From Agriotes lineatus (taxonomy: Eukaryota > Arthropoda > Insecta > Coleoptera > Elateridae), in assembly GCA_940337035.1 (NCBI GenBank), contig CALNHX010000286.1, positions 248,001 to 312,000 of the forward strand: a stretch of DNA of 64,000 nucleotides. Direction: 5' to 3'. This document shows, one piece after another, positions 1 to 10,987 of this stretch; within the stretch, counting starts at the first letter, position 1; each line of letters begins with the position of its first letter. The notes under the pieces were generated by a model that ran no database searches, was not told where the DNA came from, and worked only from the letters and a program-made list of their open reading frames with translations. The translations under genes were made by a program, and so were the position numbers.

Positions 1-2
1 AA

Positions 3-542
3 AAGGATGAAGATTTTAAAATAGATCATAACCATGGCTACTACTACCAGATACAAATGCAACTCGCTATTACTGGAGTTAATTACTGTGATTTTGTGGT
101 ATGGAGTAGTAAAAATGTTTTCTATGAAAGAATACATTTCAATGAGGCATTTTGGGAAAACGAAAGTGATATTGCTATGAAGTTTTTTAACAATGTGATT
201 ATGCCAGAACTTCTCGGTAAATATTTCACACATAAAGCAGTTGAGGATGCTGCAGCTAATGCCGATTGGAATGTATTGAAAGAGTCATTAAATGTTAATA
301 ATGGTACAAATTTAATGTTTTCTAATAAAAGTAGTACGCGTAATACGGAAACAAGGACCACTGTTCTCGTAGCCACGCAAACTAAAGATAACAGTATATA
401 TTGTTTGTGTAAGGGTCCTGATAATGGAACGCCTATGATTGCTTGCTGTAATTTGCACTGTTCCGTGCAATGGTTTCATTTGATTTGTGTTGGTTTAACA
501 TCTGTACCTAATTGGCATTGCCCTTTATGTAGTAGAAGTTAA
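3..542 (+). CDS. ISL2EU second protein, C-terminal part: YqaJ-like nuclease end plus PHD finger
   Basis: The frame is open from the window edge, so the 5' part is missing. The first visible residues include YYYQIQ and then CDFVVW, the strand and motif at the end of YqaJ-type viral recombinase/exonuclease domains. After a low-complexity linker the last 45 residues form a PHD-type finger: CLC, then CC..C, QWFHLIC and a final W.CPLC. YqaJ proteins accompany the DDE transposase in ISL2EU DNA transposons (family knowledge), and a THAP-DDE_4 transposase gene indeed lies tail to tail with it at 1200-3018. The PHD finger might bind histone tails or DNA; that is inference. Two AATAAA signals follow at 582-587 and 592-597. 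The visible part is undamaged. Confidence 0.8.
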   Translation, partial: KDEDFKIDHNHGYYYQIQMQLAITGVNYCDFVVWSSKNVFYERIHFNEAFWENESDIAMKFFNNVIMPELLGKYFTHKAVEDAAANADWNVLKESLNVNNGTNLMFSNKSSTRNTETRTTVLVATQTKDNSIYCLCKGPDNGTPMIACCNLHCSVQWFHLICVGLTSVPNWHCPLCSRS

Positions 543-1199
543 AGTAATCGTATTTTGTATTATATTGGTATTGGAATATAAAATAAAAGCAAATAAATGT
601 TTTAATCGATTTATTTATCACTTTAATTGCAGTACTGTAAAATAAGTAAATACAAACATCTTGTTTTTAAAAGCACGTCCGCTGCGATATATGAAAAACG
701 CAGGTCTATTTTTAAACGATCAAATAATGCATTCCGACTATCGTATGTCATATCATATGTTGCCTTCCGTCATCCATCAAAAGAATCTACAATAATTAAA
801 TTCACTAACATGGCAAATAAATATGGCTTAACTATTAATAAAAAATAGATTTGATAACATGAAATAACATTTTATAATCAAAATTTATTTAAAAACAATT
901 TAAATTCAAACACATTTAGTAAATTTATTCATGAAATGTATAATGGTTACAAAAAGATTATTTCTATATTAAAATAAGACAAATATGAATCTTACAACAC
1001 ACTTAAAACATTTTAAAAGAAGCTTATGAAGCACGTACTGTGCACTCTTTTCCACAACACCATGAGGTAGAGTTGACGGCGCGTTTTTTTTATGTGGTAT
1101 CCCCAGGAGGCCTATTCCACATGTCACAAAGAAAGTTGTCGTCGCTGCTGTTAAAATTTGGGCTCTAGAACTTGAACAATGGAATTTTTTTTGCGCAAT
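543..1199. other. Spacer between the two convergent ISL2EU genes
   Basis: Two poly(A) signals of the plus-strand gene lie near 582 and 592. The rest is AT-rich with no supported gene; the open frame at 627-848 has no recognisable motif. Confidence 0.5.
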
Positions 1200-3018
1200 T
1201 ATTTATTGTAATTGTATTATGGGAGGACCTAAATTAATAAGACTGCAGCAAACCACTACAATTTTATCAATGAAAGAGAAATCATCTTCATATTTTTTTT
1301 TGCAATTTGAAGTGGTAATGTATCACTTAAAATTTTGTACTTCTGCTTCAAAGTGCCAATTACACGCTCCATGTGAATTCTCACATTAGCTAGTTTGCGA
1401 GTATCTTCAACGTCTTTGGCAGAAAGTTGTTTTTTACCTTTTTTAAATGCTGGCGTAACAACTTTCGCACAACATAATTCGACTGAATCTTTAATTAAAA
1501 AACCTCTGCTAAAACTAAATCACCAGGTATCAAACTATTTAAAAAACCGCAGTCTTCTGTAATAAACTTGCTCTGCCTCCATATGCATTTGAAATGTAAC
1601 AAATTACTCCTTGAGGCGTAATTCCTATTAGGAATTTTAGAGTGTGGTGATGCTTATAGTTTGACCATGTTTTAGCTGCTGCTTGTAAATTCATCGGTTT
1701 TTCTACAAAAACTTCAAAGCAGTTTATAATTACAGTTGCTGTACTGAAGTTTTCTTTGAAGCATCTAGGGATATTCATATGCAAATCATCGCGATCTGGC
1801 CAAATAATGAAAGACTGAAAAATATATTATAATACTAACAAGTTAATACACAATTTTATGTATAGCTACCTGTAATTTGTCGTAGAGTACTTCCAAAACT
1901 CTAATAAATATCCTGGCTACTGTTGTATGGTGACAACTAAATCGATTTCCCAAATCAACAAACGGCAGATTGAGGCGTAACTTCATTAATGTTAAAATTA
2001 ACCGCTGAAACTTGTTAATACTTGATGAATGTGTAAGACGTATATGTGGTTCATATAGGCACTTCAAATGATGATAAGTAGGAAGTCCAGTATAATATAC
2101 AGTATTTTTATTGTTGTTTTTAAAATATTCTTGATTGAACTGCAATAGATTTACTTTCTCTCGCAGTTCATAAGGTTCTTTGTTGCATTCTCGTAATGCT
2201 AAATCTAAACTTTCTAATGAAATAGGTCTTGGTCCTCTGGTTCTGGTTGAATTGATGAGTTGGTGTATTTATTTTGCTACAAAATCTTTGCGCCCAAATT
2301 AGACAACGTCATTTTATTAGCTGGGCTATTCCGTTTCATGTTATAAAATATTATGGACTTAACTTACAAGCCATTGTACTTAATAACTTTAATTTGGTTC
2401 TTAATTTTGAAAATGTGGGAATACAATTTTGCATTTTTATTGCTGTTCTAAATTATGTATGTGCGCGAGGAGCTCAGAGTAACACTGTAACGTCATTTAT
2501 CAGCTTTGAAAACAACTCGGAACTGCTCCCGTGTGTATATAAAATTACAAAGTGAGAAACAATAAACATTCTATGAATGAAGTTCTTGTTAGATAAATTT
2601 ATCTCTATTCTCCGTTTCATTACCCGATCATAGCGACTTTTTGAAGTTTGCTTGTTTAATGCTGCAGATCTGTAACCAAGGTGTTGCGAAGGTATCCAGT
2701 CTGGGTTATCTGTATCCTTAAGTTGTGCTGGTTTGCCTAAATAAATTCGTGCGCTGTAGCAGTCAAGCCATCGTAATTTCTAAATTGGAAAATTTACTTG
2801 CCTGTTATAAAATGTCTTGAACAATTACGACCATATTTAATTTTTGCTTGTGTCAAATCAGTCCTTTTGAGGGCAGCAATCCACTTTTTTCTCCTCAAAC
2901 TACGTAATTCATCTATTTTCCCATTATTTGTGAACTTAGATGGAATTCTATAAAAACTTGTAGAAACTGCATCTCGTATATTGGTTCTACCACAATTTAC
3001 AACCATACAAAAAGGCAT
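1200..3018 (-). pseudogene. ISL2EU-type transposase (THAP + DDE_Tnp_4), frameshifted
   Basis: Exon 1 (2802-3018) encodes a THAP zinc finger: MPFCMVVNCG at the start, W at the helix, C..HF near the end. It ends ACAG/GCAAGT, a GC donor, and joins the acceptor TTTAG/GCAAACC at 2736 to give the expected TGKPA. The next exon (about 2590-2736) continues the linker. At 1870-2240 is the helix-turn-helix region (FVDLGNRFSCHHTTVARIF), then an intron of about 52 bp near 1816-1870 (CAG/GTAGCT to TTTCAG), then the RNase-H fold with SFIIWPD, HHTLKFLIGITP and SNAYGGRAS. At least two small deletions break the frame: one just after YGGRAS (about 1575), one inside the expected A-D-RGF motif (about 1513). The C-terminus (KGKKQLSA, IDKIVVVCCSL) follows in shifted frames. 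The stretch 2245-2590 is not explained and may be an intron or insertion. The element is therefore defective. Confidence 0.75.
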
Positions 3019-4220
3019 TTTTGTATAAATAAATTACTGAAATAATAAACACGGAATGGATTTTACATAAACATACAAATCTCATATAACCACCTACTTT
3101 TTGAGGTTATGTATCAGATTTGTTTGTACTCCAGGCGAAATTTTTGGTTACGTGATGCAGATGCTCTCTTCCAGATATGGTTAAGATAATTAAGGTTAGC
3201 TTGATATAATTGAGGGTTAGAATTACGAACAGAGAACAGATCGGGAATATAAATTTCTACCCTACCGGTTGCATATACAGGGTGCGTCCGAATTAAAATT
3301 TGGATTACAGTCGACCTCGCAATCCGTGTGCTTAAAATCAGCCCTGCGTTCCCACCCTAGAGGTGACATAAAAATACGTGGTCAAGTTGCTGAGATCTCA
3401 ATGTCCGTCGCCCGTATACTTCAAAATTATTTTGGTTAAAACATAAGTGGTGATTGCGAGCGCGAATTTCGGTCCATTGATTATTCCTGTGTTAATGGGC
3501 CATAAGCCTTTTATTAACGAAAATTTAACTTCCAACGATTGCATTTATTTTTGGATTTATTTTAAGTAATTCGCAGTGTTGAAATTTGGTTACCTATAAA
3601 GGCGTTACTGATTGATCGTTAGGTGGTTGCTGGCTACCGTAATTGAGTTTCTTTCATATCGTGGTTATTCACAACAAAATTTAAAATGAAAATCACTTTC
3701 ATGAACCGCTGCTAGATATCTTCAAATAAGTACAAGAGAATAAGATAACCCAGAACCGAATCAAACTTGTATTGTGTTTCATTAAAAATAAACGGGTACA
3801 CTGTTTATATTTCTAATTAATTATATTTTCGAGTATGTGCATAGTTACCAATTGCAACCAGGTCAGTGAATGCTCAAAGTTAATGTAACTAATAAACAAG
3901 CTCATATAACTATATTGGTCATGGTTTTTTTGTGTTTCCTACAGAGATGCGTTAGTATTTTATTTCGGCAGTTGGGAGAAGGAGTGACTTCTTTTGGATC
4001 CCTGGCTCAAAGTTATTCGCTGTGAATTACAGGGTGGCGCCCAATAAATTTCATTCGAGCTAGATCAGTAAGTGTTTTAATTTTTGGAGCTATACAGAGG
4101 CCCTTAAGGTAAACGAACCCGAGGTTAACGCCCCTGCTGCTAGCCGAGTGCCTTGAGTTTCCACCTCCGGTTCCCACTGAGAAACTCAACGCGAATTACC
4201 CCTTTAATTTTGAGGGCTAA
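3019..4220. other. Non-coding stretch between TE remnants
   Basis: The right end of the ISL2EU element probably lies near 3200-3300. Short pieces resembling widespread arthropod repeat ends occur at about 3278 (TACAGGGTGCGTCC) and 4030 (CAGGGTGGCGCCC). A GC-richer block at 4095-4190 has no recognised origin. No gene seen. Confidence 0.4.
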
Positions 4221-5585
4221 TATTGGCACGAATCTTTATCACGGCTTATCGTTCAAAACATACGTGCACTTCAAGGGATAGGACTTAAAATACGCGTTGT
4301 CACATCTGATCAATCAGCCACAAACAGGAGTGCATTTTCAAGCTTGGGCATTACCGAAGCACAAACGCACTTTTATGTGAATTATGCCAAAGTTTTTATA
4401 ATTTATGACGTTCCACATTTAATCAAAAGCGTAAGAAACAATCTTCTTTCAAATTATTTTTACGTGGAGGGCAAGAAGATTTCATGGCATGACATCGAGG
4501 ATGCGTACAGAATCGACAGAAAATCATTTACTGCACGACCTGCCGTAAAAATTACGAACGCTCATATTAACCCCAATACATTTCAAAAAATGAGGGTTAA
4601 ATTTGCAACTCAAGCCGTTTCAAATACAATGAGTGCTACCATAAAGACGGCTGTAGGAACGGGCGAGCTACAAAGTAGCACCGCACTTAACACTGCCGAA
4701 GTTCTTACCAAAAAAAATGAATAAATTGTTCGATTGTTTAAATAGTCGTATGTTAAACGGTCGAAACCCCTACGCGTGTGCACTGTCTATCAAGGTGCTT
4801 AGGACAGAAAATTATTTGAAAGAATCTCTGGAGTGGATTAAGACCTGGCAAGACTATACAGCGAATAATAAGGTAAAGGAAGGGATTTACTGTTTTAAAG
4901 GTCTAACTTTATCAATTAAGTCTGTTCTTCAATTATGGGAAGAGTTAAAAGAGGAGGGCTCCAAGTTTTTATTGACCAGCAGGCTCAACCAGGACCCCCT
5001 GGAAAATCTTTTTGTGGTGCTGAGATATAGAGGAGGTAATTGTTCTAACACCACTTCTAAAGCTTTGCGCCAGGCTCTTTAGTTCAATATGCTTGTTAAA
5101 CTGCAGCATCCTACCGAAAACTCAAATTGTGAAGTCTATGCAGATGATGTTGTCAACGTGGTAGACATTCAACCTTCCGAGGAAGATTTTGTAGATTACC
5201 ATGAAGATGCACCAGCACCAGACGAGCAAATTGAACAAACTCCACATTCAGAAGCAAATTATAAAAATAACGCTGCTGAAGACATTAGCGAAAACGATTC
5301 CGCGTGTGCAAAATTAGAGGCTTGTGCAGTTGTTTACGTTGGCGGTTATGTAGTTCATAAAACTCTAAAGCGCTATAACTGTAAACAGTGTGTAGCAGTG
5401 ATACTTCAATAAGTAAAGCTGACCTTTTTTTGGTTCAAAAAGATTATGCTGCTGGAGAAGTTATTGTTCATCTGAAAGTACCATCTAATATTATAATAAA
5501 AGTAGTGACAATAGTACTTAAGTACTTTGATACGATCGTCAGCCGGAATTTAAAAATTAAGCCGTCAAACTCGTATCGATGGTAA
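4221..5585 (+). pseudogene. P-element transposase, central part, degraded
   Basis: Translation shows the P-family catalytic core: LIVQNIRALQGIGLKIR, then VTSDQSATN (first catalytic Asp), DVPHLIKSVRNN (second acidic site), the HINPNTFQKMRV block, then LFDCLNSR and FLLTSRLNQDPLENLF. The N-terminal THAP region is absent. Lesions: a frameshift in an A-run near 4710, an in-frame TAG at 5080, and a further frameshift near 5390-5400 (after CKQC). The remaining C-terminal part resumes at 8047 after a GC-rich insertion, so the gene is both mutated and split. P transposases cut and paste elements with 7-8 bp target duplications; this copy cannot. Confidence 0.8.
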
Positions 5586-6169
5586 ACAATAAGCCATAAA
5601 AATCCCAAATTCTACAGAAACCAGCCCAGGTGACAATTCTCGAGCCTTTGCATAAATCATTTTGGTAGCCAAGAAAATAAGGGCGGAAGCAATAAATTCC
5701 AAACGGCAGTAACAAGTCCGCTCAAAAAAGCTCAAGCCGTTATCCGTCACTCACTTGTATTTGTAAAAACGTCAGAGCAAGTACTCGAAAAACGCATGGG
5801 ACGGGAAAACGACAATTAAGCTACATAATGAAAGCATCCAAAAGTGTCCAAGCACTCGCCGGGACCATAATTTACGGAGCGGGGTAACAGATCCTCGGGT
5901 GCTCTAGCAAAATCATAAAATTAACTGACCGGCGTAATAAAGGCCGAAACCAACCGTCACCGGTCACTGGCCAAAAAGAGCCCTTAAGGGCGCTCGGGCA
6001 AACTATTATATATGCAGAAACGGCAACATTTATTGTAATTATTGGTGCCGCGGAAATTGAACTATCCAGTGTTGCGTATCAAAAATGGCGCAAAACTACA
6101 AGGAAGACGAAGGACTGCGACACTACCCAAAATCTAGCGAATTAACGGCACGCGGAGGGAAATTCATCC

Positions 6170-6590
6170 CATTCACGTCGGGTTTGGATTCAAAAATTAA
6201 ATGAACCCAACCGCATAATTCGTCTCAATCACGTCGTGTTTAGGTTCAAAATTCAAATGGATTTTTGAACAATATAATGCGGCCAAATTCAACCCGCTAA
6301 TTAGACGCGCCAGGAAATCAGCTTTACGCATTTCACAAACGCATAATTCATCTCAATCACGTCGTGTTTAGGTTCAAAATTCAAATGGATTTTTGAGCAA
6401 TATAATGCGGCCAAATTCAACCCGCTAATTAGACACGCCAGGAAATCAGCTTTACGCATTTCACAAACGCATAATTCATCTCAAGCACGTCGTGTTTAGG
6501 TTCAAAATTCAAATGGATTTTTGAGCAATATAATACAGCCGCCTCCAGTCCAAATTCAACCCGCTAATTAGACGCGCCAGGAAATTAGCA
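6170..6590. repeat. Tandem repeat, 128-bp period, about 3 copies
   Basis: Units start CGCATAATTCRTCTCAA at 6212, 6340 and 6468, exactly 128 bp apart, with few mismatches. The third has a short insertion (ACAGCCGCCTCC) near 6530. A partial divergent unit precedes at about 6170. The position just upstream of a TATA box suggests an enhancer-like block, as in some LTR U3 regions (inference). Confidence 0.85.
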
Positions 6591-6692
6591 TTAAGCATGG
6601 CCCCAATCGAATAAAGGAGCGCCCCCAGAAATGTGTCTTCGCGCCACGGGCCAATAAGCATCGCGGGAGCGGGGCACAAAGAAGCTGGCCCC

Positions 6693-6720
6693 TTTAAATA
6701 GAGAAATCCTGGCATCAGAA
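6693..6720 (+). promoter_or_regulatory. TATA box and possible initiator
   Basis: TTTAAATA at 6693-6700 is followed about 20 bp downstream by GGCATCAGAAAATC, a plausible insect initiator. It lies 490 bp upstream of the first ATG of the Pro/Arg-rich ORF and in the same orientation. Confidence 0.5.
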
Positions 6721-6880
6721 AATCACTCTGCCTATCCATTCGGGAAAGCTGCCCTTCTGGACTCTGCCGTTTCCCGAGCTGGCGCTTCACTGGACTTAGA
6801 GCCTATCGCCCTTGCTGGACTTAGCACAGCCGCTTTCCTGGACTCTGCCGCCAGCCGTCTTCGTAGAACTTGGACGTCAA

Positions 6881-7130
6881 GCCACTTCTGCCGCCGCTCC
6901 CGAGAGGAAGATCCGCGCCCGCTCCTGCAGTCCCACCCGCTTCTAGGACACTGCGCCCTTCAGCCGCCGCCTCCGAAGCATCCCACCAGCCGGCCGTCGA
7001 GCCACTTCAGCCGCCGCCCCCGAGAGGAAGATCCGCGCCCGCTCCTGCAGCCCCACCCGCTTCTAGGACACTGCGCCCTTCAGCCGCCGCCTCCGAAGGA
7101 TCCCACCAGCCGGACGCTGAGCCACTGTCG
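6881..7130 (+). repeat. 120-bp tandem repeat in the leader of the Pro/Arg-rich ORF
   Basis: GCCACTTC/GCCACT starts recur at 6881, 7001 and 7121, a period of exactly 120 bp (40 codons). One frame (6870-7175) is open and would encode a Pro/Ala/Arg-rich repeat peptide, but it has no ATG and a stop just upstream, so I treat it as untranslated leader. Confidence 0.75.
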
Positions 7131-7191
7131 TCGCCGCCCCCTTCCCGGAGCAACCGACCAGCTCCCTGGGACTGAAGCCCGCCGGCCTACA

Positions 7192-7912
7192 ATGTCGACC
7201 CCCGACCGGACACAAGCGTAAGCCTCGACTTGGCCCCGTTGATTTTTGGCTTACGAGTACACTCGCCCCTCTACATTTTAGGGCCAGCCGCCTCCGAGAA
7301 CTATTCGGGCCGTCCCCGAGGCCGCCCCCGGACTCGCCTCTGACCAAGCTTGCCCGCGCACGGTACCAAGCGCCGCGCGACGCCGGCTCCCCTCACCGAT
7401 GGCGTTCCTGCGAGGATAGGATCCCCACTCCCCCGCGCGCAATTACCCCGGACATCGGCGACACCACCTCCGATAGCGACCCAGAGTTAGACTCCCCCGA
7501 GCGGGGCCATCTGGTGCAGCATCTTCGGGACCTGGAGATCCGCCTGACGGACGCAGAAGAAGCCGAGCTAGAGGCTCTATGGCAGACGGCCTGCGACGAT
7601 AGCTCCCCCCGTCGCGGCCCTCGCTGGAGAAAGACAGCCGTCCCACAGACATCCCCTCTAACCCCCCGCACCGCCGCCCGGACGCCGCCTCACTCCAGCC
7701 GCCGCCCCCGAGAGACCGACCGGCACCCTCGGCGACCTAAGAAGGCTCCCCGGTCCCGCTCGCCGCCGCGAGACCACTCCCGGTACAAGCCCCGGCCCTT
7801 GACCCGGACTAACCCCCGGAGGCTCAGAGCCACCGCAAGGCCACAATCCCCGCCGTCCGCCGCCAGGAACGCCCGCCCTGCCGACCAGGCGGACTTAGGC
7901 CCACGGTTCTAA
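7192..7912 (+). CDS. Spliced Pro/Arg/Ser-rich protein of unknown function
   Basis: Not recognised. Exon 1 starts ATG at 7192 (MSTPDRTQ) and ends at a GTAAGC donor near 7218; a short intron of about 65-70 bp ends CATTTTAG near 7281; exon 2 then stays open to the TAA at 7910-7912. The splice joins a Q-A codon to ASRLRELFGPSP in frame, giving about 215-220 residues. The middle is acidic and helical (LRDLEIRLTDAEEAELEALW), which could be a short coiled-coil or dimer segment; the C-terminal third is a very basic Arg/Pro/Ser tract, suggesting nucleic-acid binding. An AATAAA-like signal lies near 7970. Codon third positions are G/C-rich, unlike anything else in the window. It could be a small gag-like or accessory protein of the host element; function unknown. 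Confidence 0.45.
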
Positions 7913-7965
7913 CTTAGTTTTTTTTTTCTTATTTCTAGATATAAGTTCCCGGTTAACTGTAATTA

Positions 7966-7990
7966 GTTTTAAATAAATGTATTAAAAAGT
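7966..7990 (+). terminator. Poly(A) signal of the GC-rich unit
   Basis: AAATAAATG near 7970 is followed by GTGTCCTCTGGTTTATTC, a GT-rich downstream element. It fits an mRNA starting near 6715. Confidence 0.45.
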
Positions 7991-8046
7991 GTCCTCTGGT
8001 TTATTCGACTGCCGCCATTACCACCGCCACCGTTGAGCTAGTTGGA

Positions 8047-8318
8047 GGTGTGTTAACTTTGAAGACAATTTTAAAAATAAACAATTGTGCACAAGTTTCA
8101 AAACAATACTTCTTGCAACTAGTTTAGATAAACTGAAAAGTTCAGTGCCAGAGTTGCTGCGAGAAGAAGATGGGTGGTATGAACACAAATTGTTTTTAAT
8201 TCAACGTTTAATTAAGTGTAAATTGTATAAATGCCTTAACTGGATGTCACAAGATTTAAGGGCGACAAAACAAATAAATACTCGCAATAGAAAAACGAGA
8301 CATTTAAATAATGTTTAA
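8047..8318 (+). pseudogene. P-element transposase, C-terminal end (resumed)
   Basis: Reading frame resumes with VNFEDNFKNK and runs to a TAA at 8316-8318. EHKLFLIQRLIKCKLY followed by RNRKTRHLNN matches the usual tail of P transposases. It completes the gene interrupted at about 5585. Confidence 0.65.
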
Positions 8319-8343
8319 ATTTGTTAAATTTATTATAATAGTA

Positions 8344-8968
8344 CCGCGTGTAGAATTGAAAAAGTTGCCATAGGAAATCCAATTTTAATTTATTATTATT
8401 TATTCTTTTAATGAAAACATGAACTGGTAAACACAGAATGCTTAGCATAAATGTAAAATAATTAACACTGGATTTCATAGGGCAATTTTTTCGGTAGGCG
8501 GAATAAAAAGCCGTGAAAAAAGCTGCAGTAAAAAAAGCCGCGGAAAAAGCCGTCGGAAAGAAAGCCGGTGCAAAAAAGTCGATTCCAAAAATGATTGCTA
8601 GCTTCATCAGAATTTTTAATACTTCCTCCAAAAAAATTGAATCAATACAACTTTCGTGTAGGTATTTCAACAGTTTGTCTTCTGACATAAAATAAAGTTT
8701 ATCGACATTATTGTAGTTGTAGTTAATTTGGGATTTAAAATTTATAAAACTTCACAATTCCTTAGTAATTCTATGCTCTCTTAGTAGTGGATCAAATGAT
8801 TGTTTTCTTTGTTTGAAGTATTTATTTAGTTTAAATATTTATCCTATCGGATTTTTTCCCTGGGCTTTTTTCAATCTGCATTTTGCCGCGCTTTCTTTTA
8901 GGCTTTCTTTTCGACGCTTCTTTTAGGCGGTTTTTTTTCTAGATTCATTTTTTCAATTCTACACCCGC
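8344..8968. mobile_element. Non-autonomous inverted-repeat element with TA duplication
   Basis: Left end CCGCGTGTAGAATTGAAAAA (8344) is matched in inverse orientation by the right end at 8949-8968 with two mismatches; both are flanked by TA. Inner parts are also inverted: purine-rich AAAAAGCC repeats at 8490-8580 face CTTTCTTTTAGGC repeats at 8880-8935. The Lys-rich ORF at 8513-8695 is a product of these repeats. TA duplication suggests mobilisation by a Tc1/mariner-type transposase (inference). Confidence 0.65.
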
Positions 8969-9858
8969 TATAAAACATTATTTATTACTAATTAATGAAT
9001 ATTTTTCCTATATTATTTTTTACTATTGAATATTTTTCCTTCATTATTGTTTATTTTCATAAATGTAAAAAAATTAATCGTAATTGTAAAGTAAATAAAC
9101 TAGTTTATTTTTTAATGTATACGTTTGCATTTAGAAAGCAAATTTACAGTGTGTTGCTTGAATCAACTTGAAGTAGGTACAAAGCTAAACAATTTGGTTT
9201 ACAAGGGTGAACTTTGGACTTGCTGCAACACTGTAAAATCTTAAGACGATAACGACCTGTTTACTTGTGGAATTTGAGGTGTGCAGGTAAAATTCCTTTG
9301 TATAATGGACTGCCTGGAGCGTTTTCGACTAAAATGTGCAATTTTCCAAACAAATTCAACCCAAATTACATTGATACTAATGTTAGCATTGCGCTGCTTC
9401 TCTTTATAAATATAGTACTCTTTGGTAAAATTGCAAAACCGGTAAAGCCGCAAACCAATTATGATAAACAATGTACAAAACTATAATGAGATCCAAGGTA
9501 TATTGCAATTTAATAAATTCAACTGTAATAGCAGTATGATGAACAATAAACAGATCAAAGTGAACGTTAGTACTGAACCGGAATACAGGGAGCTAACATA
9601 ATTAATAAATAAAACTGATCCGCAGTGGCGTATGTGAAGAAGAAAGAGAAAATCCAAACGCATCCATTAAAATTAAAGAAATGAGTTGCCTGGTGTATAT
9701 AAACGAATATCAAGATATGGAAATAATATACGCGCCATGACTTCCAATCTGAATAAATATAATTTTACTTTTAATGATATTCAGTGTTTGGAATGTAATG
9801 TAAGTTTTGCTCAATATTTATATTTATACTTGGCTTATATTTTCACGCTTTATTTAAA
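8969..9858. other. AT-rich stretch without a supported gene
   Basis: Only short open frames (9265-9486 +, 9241-9471 -) without motifs; the last 150 bp probably form the leader of the following retrotransposon. Confidence 0.4.
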
Positions 9859-10987
9859 ATGAAAATCGGACATATAAACGTTCGTTCCCTCACTGCCCAT
9901 TTTAATAGTGTTAAAAATGTATTACTGGATAATGATTTTGATGTTTTGGGCATCCCGGAGACGTGGTTAAGTAGTCATTCTGATGTTCAACGGTTAGCGA
10001 TTGATGGTTACATTTTTTATCTTACCAAGAGAAGGCGTGGGCGGCGGTGTTGCATTTTATTTAAAAACAAAGTATGCCTATGACATAATTTTTGAAAATA
10101 TTGGAGTTCTCATGGAGCAGATCTGGTTCGTTTTAAAAACTAATATTTTTAAATTAACAATTGGTGTAATTTATAGAAACCAAAAAACACATTTTCAGTC
10201 CTTTTTAAACAGTTTTGAAGACATTTTATCGAATACAACGCCTATGGCAGAAGAGTTCTGCTGCTTGGGAGATTTTAACGCTTTAGATACTCATTCTTCT
10301 CAATTTTCACATTTCACTTCAACTCTAGTCATTCAATTTACACCAAATAACAGAACCTACCAGAATCACCGAACATTCAATCTCTTTACTAGATTATATT
10401 ATAACTTTTAACGATACGGTTTTAGTCCAGTCTGGGGTTATGCATGTTCATGACATTGCAGATCATAGTCTGACATATTGTGGTTATTCAGTCGTCTCTC
10501 CACCTGAAACTCCCAGGTCTTTTTGTTTCAGATCTTATACATTTTTCGATTTGGATCAGTTTAATTCTGATCTAATGTCTGTTCCTTGGTTTTATATTTT
10601 CGATATGCCTAATATAGATGATAAAGTTGCTTTTCTTGAAACAAATTTGCTTAAGATCTTTGACATACACGCACCTTTCATCATTTACTCTTATAGTTCT
10701 CTAAATAAACCATGGATCACGAAAAATATTAAAATTCTTATATCATTGCGCGACAAGGCGCATGCTAAATTGAAACGCACTAGATCGCCCGCACATTGGA
10801 ATTCATATAAACAATTACGAAACTACACAACCTTTGCAATAAGGAGAAAAAGGCTTTTATTTCATACCAACTTCAAAACAAAAATCCTAAGCAACTATGG
10901 TCATCGTTAAGGGCAATGAATGTTATAAATTCTAAAAAATATTGTGTGGACTTACCACCTAAATTGGGTGATTGTAATGCCGTAAAC

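Larger units (their letters stand above)
5586..8046. mobile_element. GC-rich 2.4-kb insertion inside the P-element pseudogene
   Basis: The P transposase reading breaks off around 5560-5585 and resumes around 8047, so the intervening DNA arrived later. It differs sharply in composition from its surroundings: CpG-containing and very GC-rich at 6850-7910. In order it holds a promoter-like left part, 128-bp tandem repeats (6170-6590), a TATA box (6693-6700), 120-bp tandem repeats (about 6881-7130), a spliced Pro/Arg-rich ORF (7192-7912) and a poly(A) signal (about 7970). TATA and poly(A) signals in a single unit suggest a solo long terminal repeat of a gypsy-like element with an unusually long LTR, or a non-autonomous element. 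I could not find clear TG...CA ends or a target duplication, so its class is open and its edges are approximate. Confidence 0.55.

Noticed and set aside
2274..2555. Plus-strand 93-codon frame inside the ISL2EU transposase locus
   Set aside because: No motif, wrong strand for the gene, and probably intron or insertion.
7063..7846. Several overlapping minus-strand frames in the GC-rich unit
   Set aside because: GC-rich sequence lacks stop codons in all frames; only the plus-strand frame has an ATG, a fitting intron and promoter and poly(A) signals on the same strand.
5586..8046. Reading the GC-rich insertion as bacterial contamination
   Set aside because: It interrupts an arthropod P element, has an intron and a eukaryotic poly(A) signal, and no bacterial gene.
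8513..8695. Lys/Ala-rich ORF resembling a histone H1 tail
   Set aside because: It is produced by AAAAAGCC repeats in the arm of an inverted-repeat element; the opposite arm mirrors it.
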